A stretch of 64,000 nucleotides of DNA from Streptomyces sp. RPA4-2 (GTDB lineage Bacteria > Actinomycetota > Actinomycetes > Streptomycetales > Streptomycetaceae), in contig NZ_CP050975.2 in assembly GCF_012273515.2 (NCBI RefSeq), positions 7,750,001 to 7,814,000 on the forward strand, written 5' to 3'. The translations under genes were made by a program, and so were the position numbers. The notes beneath the pieces are model-generated. The model was given only the letters and a program-made list of their open reading frames with translations, ran no database searches and was not told where the DNA came from. This document shows, one piece after another, positions 45,469-53,430 of the stretch; within the stretch, counting starts at the first letter, position 1, and every line of letters begins with the position of its first letter.

Positions 45469-45819
45469 TCAGGCGCCTTCGAGCACCGGCCTGATCTCGA
45501 TGGTCTCCAAGGTGCCGAGCCCCTTGGCGAGTTCCACGGCTTCCTCACGGTCGGCCACGTCGATGACGAACCAGCCGCCCAGGGTCTCCTCACCGAGGTG
45601 TGCGGGCCCGTCGGTCACCGTGGCGGGCGCCGCTTCGGTGGTCTTGCGCACGGTCGCCGCGGAGGCCGACCCGGTGTCCAGGGCATCGCCACTGATCAGT
45701 TTGCCTGCCGCCGCGATCCTGCCGATCCAGGTCTCGTACGCCGCTCGGTGAGCGGCCCGGTCGGTCCGGATCCGGTGGCGCGACTCATCGGTCTCGAAGA
45801 TCACGAGTGCGTACTTCAT
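45469..45819 (-). CDS. YciI-related (DGPF) protein
   Basis: The 116-residue protein is a ferredoxin-like alpha/beta fold of the YCII family: MKYALVIFETDE, WIGRIAAAGKLISGDAL and LGGWFVIDVADREEAVELAK. In actinobacteria these proteins often sit beside ECF sigma factors or small redox enzymes; the function is not known. AAAGGGA precedes ATG 45819. An 8-bp tandem repeat fills the gap to vgb upstream. Confidence 0.88.
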   Translation of the reverse strand: MKYALVIFETDESRHRIRTDRAAHRAAYETWIGRIAAAGKLISGDALDTGSASAATVRKTTEAAPATVTDGPAHLGEETLGGWFVIDVADREEAVELAKGLGTLETIEIRPVLEGA

Positions 45820-45832
45820 GAGCGTTCCCTTT

Positions 45833-45864
45833 CGTTGCTTCGTTGCTTGGTTGCTTGGTTGCTT
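45833..45864. repeat. 8-bp tandem repeat between vgb and the YciI gene
   Basis: Four copies of [CG]GTTGCTT (on the minus strand AAGCAAC[CG]) at 45833, 45841, 45849 and 45857, with part of a fifth. It begins right after the vgb stop and ends just before the RBS of the next gene. Confidence 0.85.
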
Positions 45865-45866
45865 GG

Positions 45867-46760
45867 TTACGTGCGGACACGGACGCCGACGCGGGCAAGT
45901 GCGCCGATTTCCAGCGCTGTCCACAGGGCTCCGTCCGGGCCCAGGGCGATCCCGTGCGGCTCCGAGCCCGGGGTCGGCAGGTCGTGCACGGTGACTGTGC
46001 CGTCGGGGGTGAGGGAGCCCACCCGGTTGCCGGCCCACTCGGTGAACCACAACGTCCCGTCGCTGCCGGCGGTGATGGCATGCGGCCGGGACGTGCGGTC
46101 GGGCAGCGGGAACTCGGTGATCCCGCCGTCGGGAGTGATCCGCCCGATCTGCCCCGCACCGATCTCGACGAACCAGACCGCCCCGTCGTGCCCGGCCGCG
46201 ATGCCCACCGGGGCGGCGGACCTGGTCGGCAACGGGTGCAGAGTGACGGCTCCGTCCATGCCGATCCGCCCGATCGCATCGGCCTGGTTCAGGGTGAACC
46301 ACATCCCGTCGTCGGCGCCTGCGGTGATCGCGGAGGGGTAGGTCCCCGTGGCCGGCAGCGGGAACTCGGTCACCCGGCCGTCGGTGGTGATCCGGCCGAT
46401 CCGGTCGGCGGCGGTCTCGGTGAACCACAGCGCTCCGTCCGGCCCGGCGGCGATTCCGAACGGACCGCACTCCGCGGTCGGCACGGTGAATTCCTCGACC
46501 TTGCCATCGAGGGCGATCCGGCCGATGCGGTGCGCCCGGTGCTCGGTGAACCACAAGGCGTCGTCCGGCCCGACAGCGATGATCGTCGGCCCGCAGTCCG
46601 GATCGAGTTGATGGTGCGTGAGTACCCCTCCGGGCACGAGACGCCCGATGCCCCCGCTGTGAACCAGCGTGAACCACAGCGCCCCGTCCGGGCCCGTGGT
46701 GAGCGCGTAGGGACCGCTGTCGCTCCCGGTCAAGGTGAACTCTTCGATGGAAACCGGCAT
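45867..46760 (-). CDS. vgb: Virginiamycin B lyase (streptogramin B lyase)
   Basis: The 297-residue protein is a beta-propeller built of GPDGALWFTE-type blades, and its length equals that of known Vgb enzymes. Vgb opens the lactone of type B streptogramins by elimination. His227 (in RPHAI), Glu267 and His269 (in EPHGI) and Glu284 (in ALEIG) fall at the positions I recall for the catalytic His and Mg2+-binding Glu residues of the Staphylococcus enzyme. GAGAGGAGAG precedes ATG 46760. It may be a real resistance gene or a chromosomal homologue with another lyase role; sequence supports the former but does not prove it. Confidence 0.9.
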   Translation of the reverse strand: MPVSIEEFTLTGSDSGPYALTTGPDGALWFTLVHSGGIGRLVPGGVLTHHQLDPDCGPTIIAVGPDDALWFTEHRAHRIGRIALDGKVEEFTVPTAECGPFGIAAGPDGALWFTETAADRIGRITTDGRVTEFPLPATGTYPSAITAGADDGMWFTLNQADAIGRIGMDGAVTLHPLPTRSAAPVGIAAGHDGAVWFVEIGAGQIGRITPDGGITEFPLPDRTSRPHAITAGSDGTLWFTEWAGNRVGSLTPDGTVTVHDLPTPGSEPHGIALGPDGALWTALEIGALARVGVRVRT

Positions 46761-46876
46761 CGGACCGGCTCTCCTCTCTCATTCGGCTCATACGGCTGTC
46801 TCCATACGGCGCGCCCGCTGCCGCCCTTCATCAACCGTCCGTCCCCCTCGGGCGAAGGGGCCTGCGTGTCTCCGCC

Positions 46877-47820
46877 CTACGTCACCGGCGCCGAATACAG
46901 CATGCGGGTCTCCGAAGTCCGGTAACCGGCACGGGCGAAGGCCGCGGCCATGGGGGCGTTGCCGGTGTCCGTGGTGGCTGTGATCAGTTCGGCACCGGAT
47001 TCCGCGTGGATGAGGGTGATCTCGGTGAGGAGGTCGTCCACGTACCCATGGCCGCGGAACTCGGGGACGACTCCCAGGTAGCCCACGTTGCGGGCATACG
47101 GTGTCGCGGAGGGGAGGGCGAGGCCCACGACCTGCCCGTCCGAGGTGTGGGCCACGCGCCACCACTCACGCCGACCGGGGCAGCCGAGATAGAAGTCCAT
47201 CTCGCCCCTGGCCGTGGCTTCGGCGCCCTTGACGGCGATGTTCCTGCGGGTCTCGTCGTCCAGGCTGCCGACGGCTGTCCGACGGAACAGCTGGAGGAAC
47301 TCCCCGTCCGAAGCGGGGGCGAACGTCAGCCAAGCCCCCTGGACGTGGGGAGGCCGACGTCGGCCGTCCATTGCAGGCGCAGCCGTTCCACCTCGTGCGT
47401 GAGGCCAGCCGCCACGGCGGCCCGGCACCGCCACTCCACGGCGGCCACCGCGGCCGGGGTGTCACGCCAACCGACGGGCAGCGTCAGGTTGTACAGCGGA
47501 GTTCTGGGCGCACCGGCGTCGGCGAACGCCCGCAGCGCGGCGGTCAGCAGCCCGGCCGCCACCTCCGCGCGGCCGGGGAGCGTCGCGTCGACATGCAGAC
47601 AGTCCAGGGCGACGGGGTGGGCGCTGTCCTGCCGCCCCCACCACAAGGAACGGCCCACGATCCGCCCGTCGTCCTCGGCGATCCAGGTCCACTCCGGCCG
47701 GTACATCCCCTGCTTCAACTCGTGCAGGTAGCGGTCGGCGTCGATCCAGCCCACCGGTTCATCCACGATGACTGCTGCGACACGCTCTTGATCGGCCTCG
47801 GTCGTGGGGCGGAACAACAC
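46877..47820 (-). CDS. Tandem GNAT acetyltransferase, single-base frame break
   Basis: Two frames join into one protein of about 314 residues with two GNAT domains. The first half starts at GTG 47820 (VLFRPTTEADQERVAAVIVDE) after AGGAG and contains EDDGRIVGRSLWWG. It ends early at TGA 47326. The second half, one frame over, continues AWLTFAPASDGEFLQLF and has the acetyl-CoA loop VPEFRGHGYVDD. Adding one G to the run of five G at about 47332-47336 restores a single frame, and 944 bp plus 1 is exactly 315 codons. Loss of a G in a homopolymer is either a sequencing error or a true mutation. The substrate is unknown. It lies 8 bp after the reductase gene in the same cluster. Confidence 0.8.
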
Positions 47821-47828
47821 GTTTGCTC

Positions 47829-48398
47829 CTACTGCTTGGTGTACGTGGTGACAGTCGCCCCGGTGGCGAAAACCCGGGAGTCCGTCAGGGTGAAAGCGGC
47901 AGGGTCGAATGCCGCGTGGAACAGCGGAACGCCGGCGCCGAACACCACCGGGCAGCGGTGGACCACGAGCTTGTCGACCTCGCGCAGCAAGCGCCCGGCC
48001 AGCACCGGGCCGCCGCACAGCCAGATGCCCATGCCCGGACGCCGCTTCAGCTCGCGGACGAACCCCGCCGGGTCCCCGGCGACGACATCGACGCCTGACG
48101 CGGGCCGTTTCAGGGACGAGGAGACCACGTACTGCCGCAGCCAGGGATACGGGCTGTCGGCACCGGCCGCCCGAGCGGATTCGTAGACGCCGCGCCCCAT
48201 GACGACCGTGTCGAACCATCTGTTCGACGTGCTGACGACGCCCAGCTGCCTGCGGGCATGGTCCGGGACGGTCTCGGGGCACTCGGCCAGAACGGCGGCC
48301 TTGAGGTCGCCGTCGAGGCCGAAGGGGTCGTACTGACCGTCAGGACCGGCGGTGAAGCCGTCGACACTGCAGCTGACGAGGTACGTGAGCAGACGCAT
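47829..48398 (-). CDS. RibD C-terminal/dihydrofolate reductase-like protein
   Basis: The product has 189 residues with the DHFR-like reductase fold: LLTYLVSCSVDGFTAGPDGQ, WFDTVVMGRGVYES, MGIWLCGGPVLAGRLL and VDKLVVHRCPVVFGAG. These proteins are common in actinobacteria and mostly of unknown substrate; they are not the essential folA. ATG 48398 was chosen because it begins at the first strand. It heads a probable operon with the GNAT, vgb and YciI genes. Confidence 0.88.
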   Translation of the reverse strand: MRLLTYLVSCSVDGFTAGPDGQYDPFGLDGDLKAAVLAECPETVPDHARRQLGVVSTSNRWFDTVVMGRGVYESARAAGADSPYPWLRQYVVSSSLKRPASGVDVVAGDPAGFVRELKRRPGMGIWLCGGPVLAGRLLREVDKLVVHRCPVVFGAGVPLFHAAFDPAAFTLTDSRVFATGATVTTYTKQ

Positions 48399-48512
48399 GC
48401 GGGTCCGATTCCGATCCGTTGCCACCAGGGACGAGATGACACTAGGCACCCCGATTCAGGAGGGCATCGGTCATCGCGACGTAACGTGACCCGCCTCGCC
48501 CGGGACGGCATC

Positions 48513-48560
48513 GGTAGCGGTGTCGGTAGCGGTAGCGGTAGCGGTAGCGGTGTCGGTACC
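48513..48560. repeat. 6-bp tandem repeat, 8 copies
   Basis: Eight units of GGTAGC or GGTGTC/GGTACC in a row lie in the gap between egtD and the reductase gene. It is a slippage-prone microsatellite. Confidence 0.9.
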
Positions 48561-48639
48561 GGAGGGCCGGGGTGTCAGGTGTGAGGACAACGGGCGCCGG
48601 CGGTGTACATCGCCGACGCCCGTTGCCCGTGCTTGTTGC

Positions 48640-48666
48640 GGCGCCCGGGTTCACCACCCGGGCGCC
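48640..48666 (-). terminator. Hairpin terminator after egtD
   Basis: A perfect 11-bp stem GGCGCCCGGGT/ACCCGGGCGCC with a 5-base loop lies 20 bp after the egtD stop. A second, imperfect hairpin follows at 48592-48621. Confidence 0.8.
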
Positions 48667-48686
48667 CTCTCACCCCGCTTGCGACG

Positions 48687-49649
48687 TCACCTGACCACGC
48701 TCGACGACAGCGCGAACCGGCCCTCCCGGTCCGTCCACCAATGGGTCAGGTCGAGCCCCGCGGCGGCGAGTTCGCGCCGCACCCCCTCCTCGCGGAACTT
48801 CGCCGAGATCTCGGTGCGCATCTCCTCACCGTCGGCGAAGTCCACGGCGAGGTCGAGGGCCGGGATCTTCACGGTCTGCTCGGTCCGCGAACGCAGTCGC
48901 ATCTCGATCCACTCGTGCTCGGCGTCCCAGAGGGCGACATGGGTGAACGCGTCCGGATCGAAGTCGGCGCCGAGCTCGCGGTTGACGACCGTCAGCACGT
49001 TCTTGTTGAACTCGGCCGTCACTCCGGCCGCGTCGTCGTACGCGGCGACGAGCACCGACTCGTCCTTGACGAGGTCCGTGCCGAGCAGCAGGGCGTCACC
49101 GGGGGAGAGCAGGGCCCGTACGGAGGCCAGGAACGCGGCGCGCTCGGTGGGCAGCAGGTTGCCGATGGTGCCGCCGAGGAACGCCACCAGCCGCGGTCCG
49201 GGTGTGCCCGGAAGCGCGAGACCGCCCGTGAAATCGGCGATCAGCGCGTGCACGCCGAGCTCCGGGCGCTCGGCGATCAGCGCGTGCCCGGCCTGGGTCA
49301 GGGCGCTCTCGCTGACGTCGACCGGCACGTACGTGTGCAGCCCGGGCAGCGCGTCGAGCAGATGACGGGTCTTCTCCGACGAGCCCGAGCCCAGTTCGAC
49401 GAGGGTGCGCGCACCGGTCGCCCGGGCGATCTCGGTGGCCCGGGCGGCCAGGATCTCGCGCTCCGCCCGGGTGGGGTAGTACTCGGGCAGCTCGGTGATC
49501 TTGTCGAAGAGCTCGCTGCCGTGCGCGTCGTAGAACCACTTCGGCGGCAGCGTCTTGGGCGTGTGGGACAGGCCGTGCAGGACGTCGGCGCGCAGCGCGG
49601 CGTCCGTGGCGTCCTCGGGCAGGGTGCGGGTGAGAAGGAACGGACTCAC
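48687..49649 (-). CDS. egtD: L-histidine N-alpha-methyltransferase EgtD
   Basis: The 320-residue protein has the EgtD signature: LPPKWFYDAHGSELFDKITE, the SAM loop ELGSGSSEKTRHLL, and GGTIGNLLP. It trimethylates histidine to hercynine, the entry to ergothioneine. AAGGAG precedes GTG 49649, which overlaps the egtC stop by four bases (GTGA). It is the last gene of egtABCD. Confidence 0.97.
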   Translation of the reverse strand: MSPFLLTRTLPEDATDAALRADVLHGLSHTPKTLPPKWFYDAHGSELFDKITELPEYYPTRAEREILAARATEIARATGARTLVELGSGSSEKTRHLLDALPGLHTYVPVDVSESALTQAGHALIAERPELGVHALIADFTGGLALPGTPGPRLVAFLGGTIGNLLPTERAAFLASVRALLSPGDALLLGTDLVKDESVLVAAYDDAAGVTAEFNKNVLTVVNRELGADFDPDAFTHVALWDAEHEWIEMRLRSRTEQTVKIPALDLAVDFADGEEMRTEISAKFREEGVRRELAAAGLDLTHWWTDREGRFALSSSVVR

Positions 49650-50473
49650 GTGCTGGGCTCCTTCGGACGTGCGGATGCCATGGGGTGGTGGGGGTCCTCG
49701 TGATCGGGCACGCCTTGGCGGTCGTGCGGGTCCTTGAGCGGGGTGAGCAGGACGTCGGTGCGGGTCGCCACGAGCAGCGTGCGGTCCGGCACCTCCTGCC
49801 ACCGTGGGTCGTCGTCGTACGGCTCGGAGGCCACGACGGTGCCGCGGCCGGGTTCGGCGAGGTACCACAGGGTGTCGCCCCAGGCCGTCGCCGTGATCGT
49901 GCCGCCGTCGGTGAGCAGCAGGTTGAGCCGGGAGCCCGGGGCGGCCTCGGCGACCTCCAGGACCGTGTCGGCCAGTGCCCGGCCCTCGTCGTCACCGGTA
50001 CGCAGCCGCTGCAGGACCAGCGCCCAGACGAGCGCCGAGTCGCAACGGGCCTCCAGGGACAGCAATTCCGCGGCGGGCAGGCCGCGGGTCAGCGGGGCGA
50101 GGGAGTGGGGCCAGCCGAGGACGGCGCCGTTGTGGCTGAACAGCCAGGCGCCCGCGGCGAACGGTGCCGCCGCGGCCTCCCCGTCCGCTCCCGCCCGGGT
50201 GGCGTCCCGTACGGCGCCGAGCAGCGCCCCGGTCCGTACGACACGGGCCAGGTCCGCGAAGGACTGGTCGCCCCAGATGGGGCCGGCGCGCCGGTACCGG
50301 GCGGGCACCGGATCCCCCTCGGCGTACCAGCCGATCCCGAAACCATCGGCGTTGACCGTCCCGTACCGCTGCCGTCGGGGTGCCCACGACTGCCGGAACA
50401 GGCTGTGCGGCGGGTCCGTCAGCAGCCGGGCGATCGGTGTCTCGGGGCCCACGTAGGCCAGATGACGGCACAT
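49646..50473 (-). CDS. egtC: Ergothioneine biosynthesis amidohydrolase EgtC
   Basis: The 275-residue protein is a class II glutamine amidotransferase-fold enzyme with Cys2 as N-terminal nucleophile (MCRHLAYVG), NADGFGIGWY and LFSHNGAVLGW. EgtC removes the glutamate from gamma-glutamyl-hercynylcysteine sulfoxide. ATG 50473 overlaps the egtB stop (TGATG). The C-terminus ends in a polar tail rich in Asp, His and Pro (about 255-275), beyond the usual domain. Confidence 0.96.
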   Translation of the reverse strand: MCRHLAYVGPETPIARLLTDPPHSLFRQSWAPRRQRYGTVNADGFGIGWYAEGDPVPARYRRAGPIWGDQSFADLARVVRTGALLGAVRDATRAGADGEAAAAPFAAGAWLFSHNGAVLGWPHSLAPLTRGLPAAELLSLEARCDSALVWALVLQRLRTGDDEGRALADTVLEVAEAAPGSRLNLLLTDGGTITATAWGDTLWYLAEPGRGTVVASEPYDDDPRWQEVPDRTLLVATRTDVLLTPLKDPHDRQGVPDHEDPHHPMASARPKEPST

Positions 50474-51795
50474 CAGGCTTGTCCGTCGCGGGCCGTGCGG
50501 AACCCGGAGAAGATCTGCCGACGGATCGGGTAGTCCCAGTTGCGGAAGGTGCCCCGGCAGGCGACCTTGTCCACGGCGAACGAGCCACCGCGCAGAATCT
50601 TGTGCTCCGGCCCGAAGAAGACCTCCGAGTACTCCTTGTACGGGAAGGCCGCGAAGCCGGGGTAGGGCTGCAGGTCGCTCGACGTCCACTCCCACACGTC
50701 GCCGATCAACTGCCGTACGCCGAGCGGGGACTCACCGGCCGGATAGCTGCCGGCCGGGGCCGGGCGCAGATGGCGCTGGCCGAGGTTGGCGTGCTCGGGG
50801 GTGGGGTCGGTGTCGCCCCAGGGGTAGCGGGTGGAGCGGCCGGTGGCCGGGTCGTGACGGGCGGCCTTCTCCCACTCGGCCTCGGTGGGCAGCCGGCGTC
50901 CCGCCCAGCGGGCGTAGGCGTCGGCCTCGTACCAGCACACGTGCAGCACGGGCTCGTCCGGCGGGACGAGTTCGGTGACGCCGAAGCGGCGCCGCAGCCA
51001 CTGCCCGCCCTCCCGGCGCCAGAACAGCGGCGCCTCGATGCCGTGGGCGCGGATGTGGGCCCAGCCCTGCGGGCTCCACCAGCGTTCGGTGTCGTAGCCG
51101 CCGTCCGCGATGAAGGCCTGGTAGGCGGCGTTGGTCACCGGAGTGGTGTCGATGAAGAACGCCGGGACCTCGCGCCGGTGCGCCGGTCGCTCGTTGTCCA
51201 GTGCCCAGGGCTCGGTGGACGTGCCCATCGTGAACGGGCCGCCGGGGACGAGGACTTCGGCCGGTCCCGTGAACGGCGGGGCGGGATCGGGGTCCGGCGC
51301 GGTGAGGGCCGCCGGTCCCGTGCGCAGCTGATGGGTGATCAGCATCGTCTCGTCGTGCTGCTGTTCGTGCTGCGCGATCATGCCGAAGGCGAAGCCCGCC
51401 TCGGTCAGCGGAGTGCCCCGGAAGGCGGTGCCCTCCAGGACGTCCAGGGCGCGGCCGCGTACCTCGGCGGCGTACTGCCGGGCCTCCGCGGGCGGAAGCA
51501 GCGGCAGCGAGGGCCGCTCGGCGCGCGGATGCTCGAACGCGTCGTACAGCCCGTCTATCTCGGGCCGCATGGCGTCACGTCCGGCGACCGCGCGCAGCAG
51601 CCACAGCTCCTCCTGGTTGCCGATGTGCGCGAGGTCCCAGACCAGCGGGGACATCAACGGCGAGTGCTGCGCGGTCAGCTCGGGCTCCTCCACGCAGGAC
51701 GTGAGGAGCGCGGTGCGGTCACGGGCCGTGGTCAGTGCGTCGAGCGCGCGCTCCCTGAGCGACTCGGGGTCCGTGGGTGAGGTGGGGGCGGTCAT
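50473..51795 (-). CDS. egtB: Ergothioneine sulfoxide synthase EgtB
   Basis: The 440-residue protein has an N-terminal DinB-like bundle with the iron-binding set (WDLAHIGNQEE and the HXXXHXE motif HEQQHDE) and a C-terminal formylglycine-generating-enzyme-like domain (RRLPTEAEWEKAARHD, GDVWEWTSSD, LRGGSF). It joins gamma-glutamylcysteine to hercynine using O2 and Fe(II). ATG 51795 overlaps the egtA stop by four bases. Confidence 0.97.
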   Translation of the reverse strand: MTAPTSPTDPESLRERALDALTTARDRTALLTSCVEEPELTAQHSPLMSPLVWDLAHIGNQEELWLLRAVAGRDAMRPEIDGLYDAFEHPRAERPSLPLLPPAEARQYAAEVRGRALDVLEGTAFRGTPLTEAGFAFGMIAQHEQQHDETMLITHQLRTGPAALTAPDPDPAPPFTGPAEVLVPGGPFTMGTSTEPWALDNERPAHRREVPAFFIDTTPVTNAAYQAFIADGGYDTERWWSPQGWAHIRAHGIEAPLFWRREGGQWLRRRFGVTELVPPDEPVLHVCWYEADAYARWAGRRLPTEAEWEKAARHDPATGRSTRYPWGDTDPTPEHANLGQRHLRPAPAGSYPAGESPLGVRQLIGDVWEWTSSDLQPYPGFAAFPYKEYSEVFFGPEHKILRGGSFAVDKVACRGTFRNWDYPIRRQIFSGFRTARDGQA

Positions 51796-53150
51796 GTGCG
51801 GATGTCCTTCCCGTGGGACCGATTCTGGGACCGGTCGTCGGACCGATCCTGGGGCCGGTCGTGGGGACGGTCGTGGAGCCGACCGTGGAATTGACTGTGG
51901 AACTGGCTCAGCAGATCGTCGGCGGGGCAGCGCCCCCGGGCCACATAGCGGTCCGTGAACTCCGCGACGGCCTCCCGCACCTCGGCGGTGGCACCGAGGC
52001 GGGGCAGCGCCTCGGCGGCGGCCGCGAAGCAGATGACGGCGGCCTCGCGCAGCTCGGGGTCGGTCAGGCCGTGCCGGGCGGCGCCGATCCACAGCGGATT
52101 GGACGGAGCCGGCAGTCCTTCCGCCCGCTCCGCGAGGGGCTTGACGGTCCGGTAGGCGATCTCCGCCGCCTCCGGGTCGTCGAACAGCGCTGCCGTCACC
52201 GCCAGTGGCACGATCCACCCGTCCTCGCCCGGCTGCGCGTCGATCATGCGCAGTTCCAGATGGCCGCGGGGGCGGACCGGCGGGAACAGGGTCGTGAGGT
52301 GGTAGTCCAGATCCGCCCGGTTCGGCGGTGTGCCGGACCGGGTCCACTCCCGGAAGGTCAGGCCCTCGGGTACCTCCCAGGGGCCCTCCGGCGCACGGAC
52401 GCACATCACCGGCGCGTCCAGGACGTGCCGGGCCCAGGCGGCGCGCGGATCGCCGCCCAGCGGAGGCGCGGCGGACCGGCCCGGGTCCATGGCCGTCCAC
52501 AGCGACTGCCGCGTGGAGCGCCAGCCGGTGTAGTGGCCCCGGGCGAGCGGGGAGTGCGCGAACGCGGCCACCAGGACCGCGCCCAACTGGTTCGCCAGCC
52601 ACCAGCGGCGCCCGTGGCCGAGCGGTCCGGGCTCCTCGTACCCGGCGTCCAGGCACACCTGGACCGAGGCGGAGGAGCACATCATCGCCCGGCCCTCGGG
52701 GCCCGTGCGGTCCAGGTAGCGCTCCATGGCGTCGTAGCGCGGCTCACGGAGGTAGCGGCTCGGGGGGTTCCAGGGTTCGTGGCCGTTGCCACTGAGGCCC
52801 AGTCCGGCCTCGCGCAGTACCGCGCGCACCGCGTCGAGATCGGCCGACACGGACCCGATGCACTCCATCAGGGAGCCGGCGGGTGCGGAGCTGAGCTCCA
52901 GCTGGCCGCCCGGTTCGACGGTGAGCGCCGAACGCAGGGACAGGGTCCGCAGAGCGGCGTACGCCGCTTCGAGCTGTTCTGGTGTTGCGGGGAGCTGCGG
53001 CCGCCGCAGCTCGTGGACGAGCCATTCCACTTCGACACCGAGGGTGCGGGGAGGGCCGGTCTTGAAGCATATGCCTCGGACCAGCGCTTCCACCTCGGCC
53101 TCGGTGACGGCGGAGCGTTGCTCCGTACAGTCACTCACCGAATCGGACAT
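51792..53150 (-). CDS. egtA: Glutamate-cysteine ligase EgtA
   Basis: The 452-residue protein belongs to the ATP-grasp-like GCS2/GshA family: RTLGVEVEWLVHE near the N-terminus, GGQLELSSAPA, MMCSSASVQVCLDAG and RGHLELRMIDAQPG. It makes gamma-glutamylcysteine for EgtB. AGGAGGAT precedes ATG 53150. It is first in the operon egtABCD; egtE (the final lyase) is absent, as is common in Streptomyces. The last ~40 residues are a low-complexity tail of four-residue repeats (DRPH, DRPQ, DRSD and so on), encoded by an eight-copy 12-bp array that other EgtA proteins I recall do not have. Confidence 0.96.
   Translation of the reverse strand: MSDSVSDCTEQRSAVTEAEVEALVRGICFKTGPPRTLGVEVEWLVHELRRPQLPATPEQLEAAYAALRTLSLRSALTVEPGGQLELSSAPAGSLMECIGSVSADLDAVRAVLREAGLGLSGNGHEPWNPPSRYLREPRYDAMERYLDRTGPEGRAMMCSSASVQVCLDAGYEEPGPLGHGRRWWLANQLGAVLVAAFAHSPLARGHYTGWRSTRQSLWTAMDPGRSAAPPLGGDPRAAWARHVLDAPVMCVRAPEGPWEVPEGLTFREWTRSGTPPNRADLDYHLTTLFPPVRPRGHLELRMIDAQPGEDGWIVPLAVTAALFDDPEAAEIAYRTVKPLAERAEGLPAPSNPLWIGAARHGLTDPELREAAVICFAAAAEALPRLGATAEVREAVAEFTDRYVARGRCPADDLLSQFHSQFHGRLHDRPHDRPQDRSDDRSQNRSHGKDIRT
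51814..51909. repeat. 12-bp tandem repeat inside the 3' end of egtA, 8 copies
   Basis: Units of 12 bp close to TGGGACCGGTCG start at 51814 and every 12 bp to 51898. In the egtA frame they give four-residue repeats SQFH, GRLH, DRPH, DRPQ, DRSD, DRSQ, NRSH. Copies nearest the enzyme body are the most drifted. Confidence 0.92.
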
Positions 53151-53430
53151 GTAGGGATCCTCCTGAGATTCCACCATGCCGCCGGCCCGGCGTCTGTGGT
53201 GCCGGGCCGGCATTGCTCGTCCCACCCAAGACCCTCTCGCCGGATCGCACAAGGGTGCAAATCCGTCGTGCCCAGGGTTCGGGGGCACCGCCGCGGCGGC
53301 TCCCGCGCCACTGCGCGCGGGGCCGCGAAAACCTGTTGCGCCGCACGACCAGCATCGCTCACGATGCGTCCGTGGGCACGACGGGGGAGATCGCGCGGGG
53401 CGTTCGCATGGCGTGTACGGGGGTGACGCC

